10,243 nt of DNA from QHWK01 sp035315685 (GTDB taxonomy: Bacteria > Acidobacteriota > Vicinamibacteria > Vicinamibacterales > CAVVIG01): assembly GCA_035315685.1 (NCBI GenBank), contig DATFXR010000291.1, forward strand, positions 1 through 10,243, given 5' to 3'. The position numbers and the translations under genes were made by a program. Positions 1 through 6,418 of this stretch are shown here, piece by piece. Within the stretch, counting starts at the first letter, position 1. Each line of letters opens with the position of its first letter. The notes under the pieces are model-generated. The model made no database searches, was not told the DNA's origin, and saw only the letters and a program-made list of their open reading frames with translations.

Positions 1-346
1 CGTCGTAGACGCGCGACTCCTGGCAGCCGAGCTGCTCGAAGAAGCCCTTCACCATCTCGGCGCTCTCCGGAATCCCCTCACCGCTGTTCGAGATGCTCGG
101 CTGGCGGATCCACTTCTGCAGGTTCACGACGTGGTCGTCGAGGTGCTCGTCGATGTACGCGAAGACCTTCTTCAGGTCCTCCGATTGGATCTTGCTGATG
201 TCCGGCTGGATTTCCGTGTCGCCGGCCGGACGGATGCCGAGCTTCGGCGGCGCCGGCGCCGGCGCCGCCGCCGCGGAGGTCGACGGTCCGCGGGAACACC
301 CGGTGCAAATCACCGACAGCGTGAGAGCCGCGATCAGGCAGCGCAT
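1..346 (-). CDS. M20-type metallopeptidase lipoprotein, N-terminal part (cut by left edge)
   Basis: Only the first 115 codons are in the window; the frame is open at the left edge. The ATG at 346 is set by AAGGAG (355-360), 8 nt upstream. The protein opens with a short signal sequence (MRCLIAALTLSVICTGCSRG) ending in a lipobox-like TGC, so it is probably exported and lipidated. An Ala/Pro-rich linker follows at about residues 25-35. From about residue 58 comes the region IDEHLDDHVVNLQKWIRQPS and then SISNSGEGIPESAEMVKGFF. This is the typical start of M20/M25/M40 zinc dipeptidases and carboxypeptidases: a helix, the PSIS turn, then a helix ending near LGC. Metal ligands would lie beyond the edge, so activity cannot be judged. 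It has its own promoter, is co-directional with the DUF885-type gene upstream, and may act with it in envelope peptide breakdown (inference). Confidence 0.8.
   Translation of the reverse strand, partial: MRCLIAALTLSVICTGCSRGPSTSAAAAPAPAPPKLGIRPAGDTEIQPDISKIQSEDLKKVFAYIDEHLDDHVVNLQKWIRQPSISNSGEGIPESAEMVKGFFEQLGCQESRVYD
249..266. repeat. Three tandem GGCGCC palindromes
   Basis: Three perfect head-to-tail copies of the 6-bp palindrome GGCGCC lie inside the M20-type gene, where they encode part of an Ala/Pro linker just after the lipoprotein signal. Most likely a low-complexity linker codon run and not a regulatory element. Confidence 0.5.
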
Positions 347-368
347 CTGTTGTGCTCCTTGCAATTCG

Positions 369-396
369 GTCCGGTAGCGCCCGGCGGGCGCCGGAC
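369..396 (-). promoter_or_regulatory. Leader hairpin upstream of the M20-type gene
   Basis: GCGCCC (377-382) and GGGCGC (386-391) pair perfectly around a 3-nt loop. The helix is extended by GTCCG (369-373) with CGGAC (392-396), leaving a 3-nt bulge. The element lies between the predicted promoter and the Shine-Dalgarno of the gene starting at 346. No T-run follows in the minus direction, so a 5'-UTR structure or attenuator-like element fits better than an intrinsic terminator. It could also help end transcripts of the upstream DUF885-type gene. Confidence 0.35.
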
Positions 397-406
397 GTGT
401 GTGAGA

Positions 407-435
407 ACTCTAGGTGGCGGCGCCGCGCGCGTCAA
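407..435 (-). promoter_or_regulatory. Sigma70-like promoter for the M20-type gene
   Basis: Read on the minus strand, TTGACG (435-430) is followed after exactly 17 nt by TAGAGT (412-407). These match the -35 and -10 consensus at 5/6 and 4/6 positions. The predicted start of transcription is near 400, giving a leader of about 55 nt that contains the hairpin at 369-396 and the AAGGAG site. It lies in the 115-bp gap after the upstream stop codon, as expected for an independent promoter. Confidence 0.45.
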
Positions 436-461
436 CCACCGCGCCGCCGAGTGACAAAGGA

Positions 462-1760
462 TTACTTTCGTCCCCGGCCGGGCACCATTTGCGCGGGATC
501 CGTCACCGCGCGCAGATACGAGGCCCAGTCTCCCGCCACGACCTGCGACAGCGCGTCGCGGCCGATGGTGTAGGTTGCGGCGTAACTGCGGAACTGATTC
601 ACGAATTTCAGGGTCGCGTCGGCGGACGCCATCAGCGCGTCGCGCTCGAGCGCGGCCGCCGCGCGCGGGAAATCGAGCGCGCCGTCCAGATATCGGCGGG
701 CCACATCGGCCTCGGCGCCGTGCAGACGATCGACGAGGCGTCCAATCGCCACCTGCTGCGCGGCGCCTGAGGGATCGAGTCCGGCCAATGGAAACAACTC
801 GTCGCGCTCGAACGCGATCCGGGTGGCGCCCGGAAAAGCGAGCTCAGGCGCGATGGACGCGGCAGCTTCGTGCAGGGCCGTCTGCGGGCTGAACAGCGGC
901 TGGATCAGAAACTCCGGCCGCGTCACGCCGAACTTCCCGTCGAGCAACGCAGCGATCGTGTGGTGGCCCGGATAGGTCTCGTGGCAGGCCAGATCCAGCG
1001 CGCGATCGACGGACAGCGGCAGCGCCGTGTTCACCTGCACGCGGCTGACGAAGTGCCCTTCGTATCGCGTGAACGCGCTCCACGGCAGATCGGGCACGTA
1101 GTCCACCTGCACCCGTTCGCCCTCGGGCAGCGCGACGTGCTCGCGCGTCGCCCCCCGGCACCCGTCGATCGCGCGCGACAGCACCGCTTGGAGACGATCC
1201 GGCGGGATGAGGAACTGCCGGTCGAACGCCACGTAACGCGCTGCCAGTTCACCTTGTCCCGGCAGAAGACGATCGAGTTCGGCCCGCGCCGCAGCGGCGG
1301 AGTGGAGCTCGCGGTCTTCCGCCCCGTCCGCAGGCTTCCCGAGGCCGGGTGGATCCAGACCGAAGAGCACACGCGCCTCGTCGTCGAATCTCGGACGTGC
1401 GCCTTGCAGGATGTCGACACGTGAAGCCACGGCGCCGAGTTGCCGGATCAGAAACGCACGACGCCGTGCGTCTTCTGTGTCAGTGGCCGCGCCCGCTTCC
1501 CTCCTCAGCGAGTCCGCGAGCGCGATCGCGGCAGCGCGGACCGTTTCGAGAGTGGCGTGCTCGCGTTGCGCCTGCGCGCGCCATTCCGACGGACCGTGAT
1601 AGCTGTCGAGCGAGTCGGAGTCGCGCTCGCCGAGCGCCAGCACCAGCCGCATGTACGCGCGGCTCGCGTCATCGAGCGAAGCCGGTGCGGAATCCCCGCG
1701 CCGCCCGCACGCAGCCCCGACGAAAGCGGCCATCACTGCCGCGACCAACCCGCAGCGCAT
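462..1760 (-). CDS. DUF885-type zinc peptidase-like lipoprotein
   Basis: A complete 432-residue protein. The first about 19 residues are a signal sequence ending GAACGRR, with Cys as the likely lipidated residue, so it should be anchored in the envelope. The first half is helical and rich in Ala, Arg and Glu. The diagnostic motif is HETYPGHH at residues 260-267, the HExYPGH signature of the DUF885 family, related to M32-like gluzincin peptidases. Here H260 and H266 would bind zinc and E261 would activate water. A downstream helix with LHEAAASIAPE may supply the third ligand. The length is shorter than the roughly 550-600 residues common in DUF885, consistent with a divergent subfamily. No good Shine-Dalgarno precedes the ATG; a CATAAT 7 nt before it suggests a leaderless or weakly translated message (inference). 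It is followed by the M20-type gene in the same direction. The substrate is unknown. Confidence 0.78.
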   Translation of the reverse strand: MRCGLVAAVMAAFVGAACGRRGDSAPASLDDASRAYMRLVLALGERDSDSLDSYHGPSEWRAQAQREHATLETVRAAAIALADSLRREAGAATDTEDARRRAFLIRQLGAVASRVDILQGARPRFDDEARVLFGLDPPGLGKPADGAEDRELHSAAAARAELDRLLPGQGELAARYVAFDRQFLIPPDRLQAVLSRAIDGCRGATREHVALPEGERVQVDYVPDLPWSAFTRYEGHFVSRVQVNTALPLSVDRALDLACHETYPGHHTIAALLDGKFGVTRPEFLIQPLFSPQTALHEAAASIAPELAFPGATRIAFERDELFPLAGLDPSGAAQQVAIGRLVDRLHGAEADVARRYLDGALDFPRAAAALERDALMASADATLKFVNQFRSYAATYTIGRDALSQVVAGDWASYLRAVTDPAQMVPGRGRK

Positions 1761-1856
1761 CGCGCAGATTATGAGGCCCGTTCTCAGATAGCGCGACGGC
1801 TTCAGCCGAGCGCCTGATACTTTCCAGCCCCGTTTCTCGCATTAAGAACGAGGGCG

Positions 1857-1872
1857 CTCGTCGTGAGACGAG
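1857..1872 (+). promoter_or_regulatory. Small hairpin in the divergent gap 1761-1919
   Basis: CTCGTC and GACGAG pair around the tetraloop GTGA, 47 nt before the start at 1920. The rest of the 159-bp gap between the DUF885-type gene and the cytochrome fragment shows no convincing -35/-10 pair. The hairpin may be a leader structure of the plus-strand gene or chance. Confidence 0.2.
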
Positions 1873-1907
1873 TACGAGCAACGCGGCCGTGTTCACGACC
1901 GAAGACC

Positions 1908-1914
1908 AGGGAGG
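1908..1914 (+). promoter_or_regulatory. Ribosome binding site deciding the start at 1920
   Basis: AGGGAGG lies 5 nt before the ATG at 1920. It supports that start over the in-frame upstream codon at 1863, whose extra 19 residues are Arg-rich and do not look like an exported N-terminus. Confidence 0.6.
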
Positions 1915-1919
1915 CATCA

Positions 1920-2651
1920 ATGGTGAGCCGCCGTATCTCGAAGGTCGCCGGCCTGTTCGCATTCGTCGCGATCGCGGTCGGCACTGACGTGCAGGTTCCC
2001 AGAATCTGGGACGACCGCGCGCTGGACGACTGGGCGACGCCGCTGGCTGGTGTCAACATTCGTCCAGGGCATTACACGTCGGCCGAGTACTACGTAACCG
2101 CGCCCGACAATCTGAGGACCTATCCCGTCTATCCGCCCGACAGAGAGCCTGCGGGATATTGGGAATCGCTGCAGAGGCAGACGCCGCGGCCGCTTGTTGA
2201 CGTTTCCGCGATCCGGAGCCGTGAAGACTGGATTGCAGCCGGCGAGCGTGCGTTCCGCGAGATCGACAAGGTCTCGGCACGAACCGACGATCCTGAGCTC
2301 CTCAGACTCGCGCGTGATCCTTCGACGTTCAAGGACGTGGACACGCTGCCGGATGGCAGCATTCTCGATCTTCGCTGGGTTGTCACCAGCCGTGGCGTGG
2401 AGTTGACGACATCCGAGTGTGCCGCCTGCCACCGGCATATTCGGGCCGATAAGAGCGTGATGTTTGCCGGACCGCCCGACGGCCCCGGCGAGCGGCCGTA
2501 CCGGCGCCCGCCTCATTGCCGGATGATCAGCGGCTGGCCGGGCTCCCCGCGCTGGCGATTTCACCGGACGGAACGCAAATCGTCTACGCCGCTAACAAAT
2601 CCGGCGACGTCACGAAGCGCCAGTTGTATCTGCGCCCGCTGGCGGAGTTGA
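1920..2651 (+). pseudogene. c-type cytochrome (CxxCH protein), N-terminal fragment with out-of-frame tail
   Basis: The start at 1920 has a strong Shine-Dalgarno and gives an N-terminal hydrophobic segment (about residues 9-22), which looks like an export signal or membrane anchor. After it come about 140 residues with conserved-looking text such as IRPGHYTSAEYYVTAPDNLR. Then CAACH at residues 167-171 forms one covalent heme c site. I recall similar acidobacterial heme proteins of this type that are much longer (several hundred residues), but could not check this. From about residue 185 (near 2480) the frame turns into Arg/Ser/Pro-rich text (PRWRFHRTERKSS and so on) until the stop at 2651. In the same DNA the +2-shifted frame encodes good beta-propeller sequence. 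So the true C-terminus is missing and the open frame is a chance extension. It is probably non-functional, or an unstable 243-residue chimera. Confidence 0.6.
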
Positions 2652-3352
2652 ATGCGCGGCCGATCGCCGGCACTGAAGCCGTCGAGGTCGCGAGTCCGAT
2701 CTTCTCGCCCGATGGTCGATCGGTCGTCTTCTGGTCTGGAACCGAACGCGCGCTGAAGAGTGTCCCTGTCAGCGGCGGCCGAGCCGCCAGAATCTGTGAA
2801 ACAGAAGTGCCGTTCGGCATCTCATGGACGGCTGACGGGCTCGTGGTCGGCACGCGCCAACACGGGATTGTCCGCGTCTCACCTACAGGAGGAGTGCCGG
2901 AGGTTCTGGTCAGCGTCAAGCCCGATGAGGCGGCCTACGCCCCGCAAGTGCTACCGGGAGGACGCGCCATGCTCTTCACGCTTGCATCCGGCGCATTGCT
3001 GGATAACCCACGACTCGTCGTTCAACCATCTGACTCGGCGGTGCGCACCACGATCATCGAGGGAGCGTCTGACGGCCGATACGTGCCCACCGGTCACATT
3101 GTCTACGCTCAGGAAGGAAACCTGCGGGCTGTTGCATTCGACATGCGCAGTCTGCGAGTGACGAGCGCACCTGTTCCGGTGCTGGAAGGCGTGATGCGAA
3201 CGGCGTTGACGTCGAGTGGACGTCTGAGTGGGATGGCGCAGTGGCAGGTCTCGGCGAGCGGTGTGTTCGTGTACGCGCCGGGCCGGCCTCCGTCTCGTCC
3301 TTCCTGTACCGCCCGGCCATGGTTGACCTTCCAGTCGACGAGACGCAGGTAA
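2516..3352 (+). pseudogene. TolB/WD40-like propeller fragment of a bacterial Ser/Thr kinase-type protein
   Basis: This frame encodes repeated propeller blades: LAISPDGTQIVYAANK, then SPIFSPDGRSVVFWSGTERA, then GISWTADGLVVGTRQHGIV, a PQVLPGGRAMLFTLASGA blade, and GRYVPTGHIVYAQEGNLRAV. This is the texture of the PD40/TolB-like propeller that follows a transmembrane helix in many acidobacterial Ser/Thr protein kinases. The kinase domain, the transmembrane segment and any proper start are absent; only a TTG is available at 2516. The sequence enters directly from the cytochrome fragment near 2480-2515. The homologous part ends near 3285 at SASGVFVYAPG, after which about 20 unrelated residues precede the stop. 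The second half expected of such propellers is also missing. The internal frame is clean, with no stops or obvious shifts, so the break looks fairly recent. It could be a free-standing propeller protein, but both ends argue against that. Confidence 0.6.
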
Positions 3353-3534
3353 GCCTCGTTGACGAGCGCACCGGTTTGCAACGTGTCTGCGGGCCGCTCC
3401 CGTCTCAGCTGACGGTGTGCCAGACGCTTCAATTCGTCGAAGACGATCGGCCAGAGCGTTTCTTGCGCGGAGAGATCGCCGGCGCTCCACGCTCGGAGCA
3501 ACGCGGTCACATCGCTCGGCGAATCAGCCTTCAT
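3109..3534 (-). pseudogene. ECF sigma factor, N-terminal (sigma-2) fragment
   Basis: From the ATG at 3534 the protein reads MKADSPSDVTALLRAWSAGD, then a helix with WPIVFDELKRLAHRQLRRER, then TLQTGALVNEAYLRLVDW. This is the sigma-2 (core-binding) part of the PF07638-type ECF sigma factors common in Planctomycetes and Acidobacteria. Recognisable sequence stops near 3322 (residue about 71). The remaining frame, down to a stop at 3109, is simply antisense to the propeller fragment. The sigma-4 domain that would read the -35 element is lost, so it should not work as a sigma factor. In related genomes such sigma genes commonly precede a kinase-propeller gene on the same strand; here the two pieces face each other, both cut near 3285-3322. 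It starts 75 nt downstream of the TIR gene in the same direction, with no clear Shine-Dalgarno. Confidence 0.6.
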
Positions 3535-3609
3535 GAGTCGGAAGACAACCCTATTCTTGCTGATTCGCGTCTTCGCGGCGGATCGATTCAGCAAGCCCCT
3601 GACACAGAG

Positions 3610-4572
3610 TTAGAGGCGCGAATAGTGGCGTTCCAGGCCTCTGGTTCTCGGATCGCCGTTGTCTATGATGGTAAGGACGAAATGGTCGTGATCGATCCAC
3701 TTGATCGATCCGCTCGACGGCGGACCTGACGACGATCGCTCGTAGATGACGCCATCGGTGTACGTCCACATCGTGTTGACGGTTGCCGTGCCCGTCGCGC
3801 TCGTCGCCAGATAGCTGGACGTGCCATCGGGCCAGACGTGCCAGATGATTTCGATCCGCAATCCGAGCTCGACGACGTTCGCTTTCCAGGTGCCGACGAG
3901 TTGCGACCGTTCGTCGGGTCGGTTGAACGCCGGAACGATCGTCGGCCCGATTCCACCGGTGTTCGCCTCCGGACCGGGAGTGTTCGGCATCGAGAGGCTG
4001 CGGCTCACTGCGTAACCGCCGAGGGCGACGAGCAGCGCCAGCGTCGCGGCTGCAACGGCCATCCACGCCCGCGAGACTCGTCGTCCGCCGTCGGGCCGCT
4101 TCGACGGCAGCGCGAGCGACGTTTCGAGCGCCCTGACGAGCTTGTCGAAATCTTCGTCCCAATCCTGTTCGGTTATTTCCAGGGCGTTGCGGCGACTGAG
4201 CGATTGGATGTCCGCGGGCAGATCCTGTTCGTCCGGCATCCTGGCGCCTCCCACGAGCACGGGGAAGACGCGCATTTTCCGTTCGAGAGCCACCACCAGT
4301 TCCTGTCGCACCGTATCGCGTGGGTTGTCGAGCCGACGCCGGCCGGATGCGTCGGCGATCGTGAGCCATTCCTTGCCGATCACCACGATGCAGGCGTCTG
4401 CCTGACCAAGGACCCGCGTGATCGCCTCGTGCCACTCGACACCAGGTTCGAGCGAGGCAACGTCCCGGAAGACTTTGCCGGGGAACCGTGACACGAGTCG
4501 ATCGTAGAGGCGGCCGGAGTCGGCGCGGCTGTCATCCCGCCGGTAGTTGATGAAGATCTTGCCGTGAGGCAT
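3610..4572 (-). CDS. Membrane-anchored TIR-domain protein with extracytoplasmic beta-rich domain
   Basis: A complete 320-residue protein. Residues 3-110 form a TIR domain of the TIR_2 type: IFINYRRDDSRADSGRLYDR (box 1), VFRDVASLEPGVEWHEAI (the BB-loop region), ADACIVVIGKEWL, and TVRQELVVALERKMRVFPVL. E91 in VRQEL is the likely catalytic glutamate for NAD hydrolysis or cyclisation. Residues about 113-155 complete the fold (LSRRNALEITEQDWDEDFDK). A single transmembrane helix follows at about 170-189, with Arg residues on the N side that place TIR in the cytoplasm. Then comes a Pro/Gly linker. Residues about 222-320 are a beta-rich, lipocalin-like domain (QLVGTWKANVVELGLRIEII, WPDGTSSYLATSATG, IKWIDHDHFVLTI). 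It is divergent from the SIR2-TIR/STAND operon, so co-regulation is plausible. It may sense an envelope state and signal through TIR chemistry, or be a separate stress protein. The start is the only sensible ATG; the Shine-Dalgarno is weak. Confidence 0.82.
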   Translation of the reverse strand: MPHGKIFINYRRDDSRADSGRLYDRLVSRFPGKVFRDVASLEPGVEWHEAITRVLGQADACIVVIGKEWLTIADASGRRRLDNPRDTVRQELVVALERKMRVFPVLVGGARMPDEQDLPADIQSLSRRNALEITEQDWDEDFDKLVRALETSLALPSKRPDGGRRVSRAWMAVAAATLALLVALGGYAVSRSLSMPNTPGPEANTGGIGPTIVPAFNRPDERSQLVGTWKANVVELGLRIEIIWHVWPDGTSSYLATSATGTATVNTMWTYTDGVIYERSSSGPPSSGSIKWIDHDHFVLTIIDNGDPRTRGLERHYSRL

Positions 4573-4745
4573 GGCCCTGGCCCGGCTGCGCCCAGGCGCG
4601 CGCCGGCGTCCTCACGATCAACGTCTGTGCCCCGCCCGCCGCACGCCCGCCGCGACAGTTCCAGCTGCCTGAAGCGGCGAACCTGACCCGCCGGACCGGT
4701 ATTCAGCGCACCCAGCCAGCTGGCGCGCCAGCGGGCCCGTGATGG

Positions 4746-4772
4746 CTACCGCGAACCACCGTCTCGCGGTAG
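4746..4772. promoter_or_regulatory. 9-bp inverted repeat in the divergent TIR / SIR2-TIR gap
   Basis: CTACCGCGA (4746-4754) and TCGCGGTAG (4764-4772) are perfect inverted repeats around a 9-nt spacer. It lies near the middle of the 434-bp non-coding gap 4573-5006. The half-site carries TCGCG, the core also found in the palindromes at 4947-4972. No T-run follows on either strand, so an operator is more likely than a terminator. Outside these repeats I see no convincing gene or -35/-10 pair in the gap. Confidence 0.4.
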
Positions 4773-4928
4773 ACTGCGGCCGAATCACGCCCACCAGGCA
4801 ACTGTTCTCGAGGAGCGCCATGACGGAGTAGACACCTGCGTTCTCCCGGCGCAAGCGCCTCGTTCCTGCGGCGCGTATGGGCAGGGACGGGACGCAGCAT
4901 CCCGCTCCGGCCGACCGGCAACGCACGG

Positions 4929-4972
4929 GCCGGTTACCGGCGCTTCGTCGCGACACGTCGCGACATCGCGAT
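4929..4972. promoter_or_regulatory. Cluster of palindromes upstream of the SIR2-TIR operon (candidate operator)
   Basis: Within 44 bp lie GCCGGT-T-ACCGGC (4929-4941), GTCGCGAC twice (4947-4954 and 4957-4964) and ATCGCGAT (4965-4972). All are perfect palindromes. The two GTCGCGAC copies start exactly 10 bp apart, one helical turn, which would present both on the same DNA face. The cluster ends 34 bp before the operon's first start codon, a usual place for repressor or activator binding. GC-rich DNA makes short palindromes common, so this is a candidate only. Confidence 0.4.
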
Positions 4973-4993
4973 GCGGGCACGCTGCAGGGCAGC

Positions 4994-5000
4994 GAAGGGG
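4994..5000 (+). promoter_or_regulatory. Ribosome binding site deciding the start at 5007
   Basis: GAAGGGG lies 6 nt before the ATG at 5007. The in-frame ATG at 4971 has no such site, overlaps the palindrome cluster and would add only 12 non-conserved residues. Confidence 0.6.
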
Positions 5001-5006
5001 CCGACA

Positions 5007-6404
5007 ATGACCGAGTGGACCGAAAAGGATCAGCTGTGGAGCGACATCCTGAGCACGGTGTCGCGAGGACAGGTCGTGCCGATCGTCGGCGACGCGCTCT
5101 CGGTCGTGAACAGCGGGGCAGAGCCGAACCGCACGGTCACCGATGCGCTGGCCGCGCTGATTGCCGAGCGTCATGAGATCCACACCGAGCCCGGCCAGGA
5201 ACGCAACCTCAGCGCAGTGCTCCGCCACTACCGTCAGTTCTTCCACAATCGGCAACGCGTGTTCCGCGAAATCAGCGATGCGATCCGCGAGCTGCAGATC
5301 CCGACCCCGCCGCCACTCGCCGACCTGGCGCGGATCACCGACCTGAAGATCTTCGTGAGCACGACGTTCGACGGACTGCTGCCGCGCACGATCGACGAGG
5401 TGCGATTCGGCGGCCGGCCGACGACCCGGGTTTTCACCTGCTCGTACAAGCGCGATCTCGACAAGGACGACGTCACCGACGCGTTGTCGGAGGCGCCGTC
5501 GGCGCAAGGCGCGCCGGTGGTCATACAGCTGTTCGGCAACCACCAGGGGCCCGAGAACTATGCGTTGTCGGAAATCGAGAAGGTCGAGTTCATTCACGCG
5601 CTTCGCAACCCCGGCCCGGGTGTCGCCAGCGTGCTGCAGGAGCTGAAGCGCCACCCGATCCTGCTGCTCGGCACCGGGTTCCCGGACTGGCTGCTGCGCA
5701 TGCTGATGCGCCAGATCCGGCATCCATTCGAGGAGACCCAGCAGCAGTACATCGCCGAATCGGCCGCGGTGGTCGATCCGATGTTCCGCCTGTTCTTCTG
5801 CGGCCTGATGCCGAACACCGATCTCATCGACGATGCCGATCCGGCAGCGTTCGTGTCGGAGCTGGCGCGCCGGTGGGCGGCGCGGCAGACGGCGGCGCCG
5901 GCGCCGCTACCGCCCTCGGTGCGACGGCGCAGCGGCGAGTTCCAGGTGTTCATCAGCTACGCCCGGACCGACGGCGACGGTGCGCCGGTGCGCGACGCCG
6001 GCGTAGCGCGCGCGATCAGCGACGCGCTCAAGGCCGTCGACATCCGCGCGTTCATCGACAGTGAGCAGTTGAAGGGCGGGCGCGACTGGAAGCAGCAGTT
6101 GCGAGAGCACATCAACGCCTGCCGCCTGTTCATGCCGTTGATCTCGCAGACGACCGAGGCACGCGACCGAGGTGTCTTCGTCGAGGAATGGAAGATGGCG
6201 ATCGAAGCAGCAGCGGAGCGCAAGGACTGGCAGCGGTCGTTCATTTTTCCCGTCGTCATCGACGACCTCGACGTCAGCCGCGCCGGCATGCCCAGGGAGT
6301 TCAAGGCGGTGCAGATCACCGAGATGAAACAGTCGGCGCCGGATGCCGGGTTCGTCGCCGCGGTCAAGGATGCGCTCGACGCCGAGCATCTCGAACGGAC
6401 CTGA
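5007..6404 (+). CDS. SIR2-like-TIR fusion protein, likely effector of the STAND operon
   Basis: A complete 465-residue soluble protein with two domains. Residues about 1-290 resemble the SIR2_2-like domains seen beside STAND genes. They include GQVVPIVGDALSVV (21-34, in the place of the NAD-binding GAGxS loop), KIFVSTTFDGLLPRTIDE (114-131, the TTNxD region) and VVIQLFGNHQGPENYALSE (171-189, the lHG region), followed by HPILLLGTGFPDWLLRML. The usual catalytic Asn is Thr120 and the His is Phe176, so this half may bind nucleotide without hydrolysing it. After a Pro/Ala linker (about 294-310), residues 311-460 form a TIR domain: FQVFISYARTDGDG, DIRAFIDSEQLKGGRDWKQQ, NACRLFMPLISQ, and VFVEEWKMAIEAA. 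E394 in EEW is the putative catalytic Glu. The stop is 14 bp from the STAND start, giving a translationally close operon. The likely role is NAD cleavage or signal production when the STAND partner is triggered (inference). Confidence 0.82.
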   Translation: MTEWTEKDQLWSDILSTVSRGQVVPIVGDALSVVNSGAEPNRTVTDALAALIAERHEIHTEPGQERNLSAVLRHYRQFFHNRQRVFREISDAIRELQIPTPPPLADLARITDLKIFVSTTFDGLLPRTIDEVRFGGRPTTRVFTCSYKRDLDKDDVTDALSEAPSAQGAPVVIQLFGNHQGPENYALSEIEKVEFIHALRNPGPGVASVLQELKRHPILLLGTGFPDWLLRMLMRQIRHPFEETQQQYIAESAAVVDPMFRLFFCGLMPNTDLIDDADPAAFVSELARRWAARQTAAPAPLPPSVRRRSGEFQVFISYARTDGDGAPVRDAGVARAISDALKAVDIRAFIDSEQLKGGRDWKQQLREHINACRLFMPLISQTTEARDRGVFVEEWKMAIEAAAERKDWQRSFIFPVVIDDLDVSRAGMPREFKAVQITEMKQSAPDAGFVAAVKDALDAEHLERT

Positions 6405-6418
6405 ATCGAGGACGCCAG

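Noticed and set aside
870..1424. 184-codon plus-strand frame opposite the DUF885-type gene
   Set aside because: Antisense shadow with Arg/His/Gln-rich sequence, while the opposite strand carries HETYPGHH in a full-length frame.
3551..4435. 294-codon minus-strand frame inside the TIR gene
   Set aside because: It overlaps the TIR gene on the same strand in another frame and is Arg/Gly-rich; the TIR frame carries the conserved motifs.
4742..4831. 29-codon plus-strand frame MATANHRLAVDCG...
   Set aside because: Very short, without a good Shine-Dalgarno; its DNA is largely taken up by the 4746-4772 inverted repeat.
4618..5007. 129-codon minus-strand frame in the divergent gap
   Set aside because: Cys/Arg/Ser/Gly-rich, no Shine-Dalgarno, no family resemblance, and it overlaps the candidate operators.
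4785..5723. Minus-strand 312-codon frame opposite the SIR2-TIR gene
   Set aside because: It is antisense to a gene with clear SIR2-like and TIR motifs, with His/Arg/Gln-rich non-globular text; a GC-driven shadow.
3610..6404. Assignment of the locus as Thoeris
   Set aside because: Both TIR and SIR2-like folds are present, but there is no SIR2-SLOG ThsA. The SIR2-like domain is fused to TIR and seems to lack catalytic residues, and the neighbour is a STAND NTPase.
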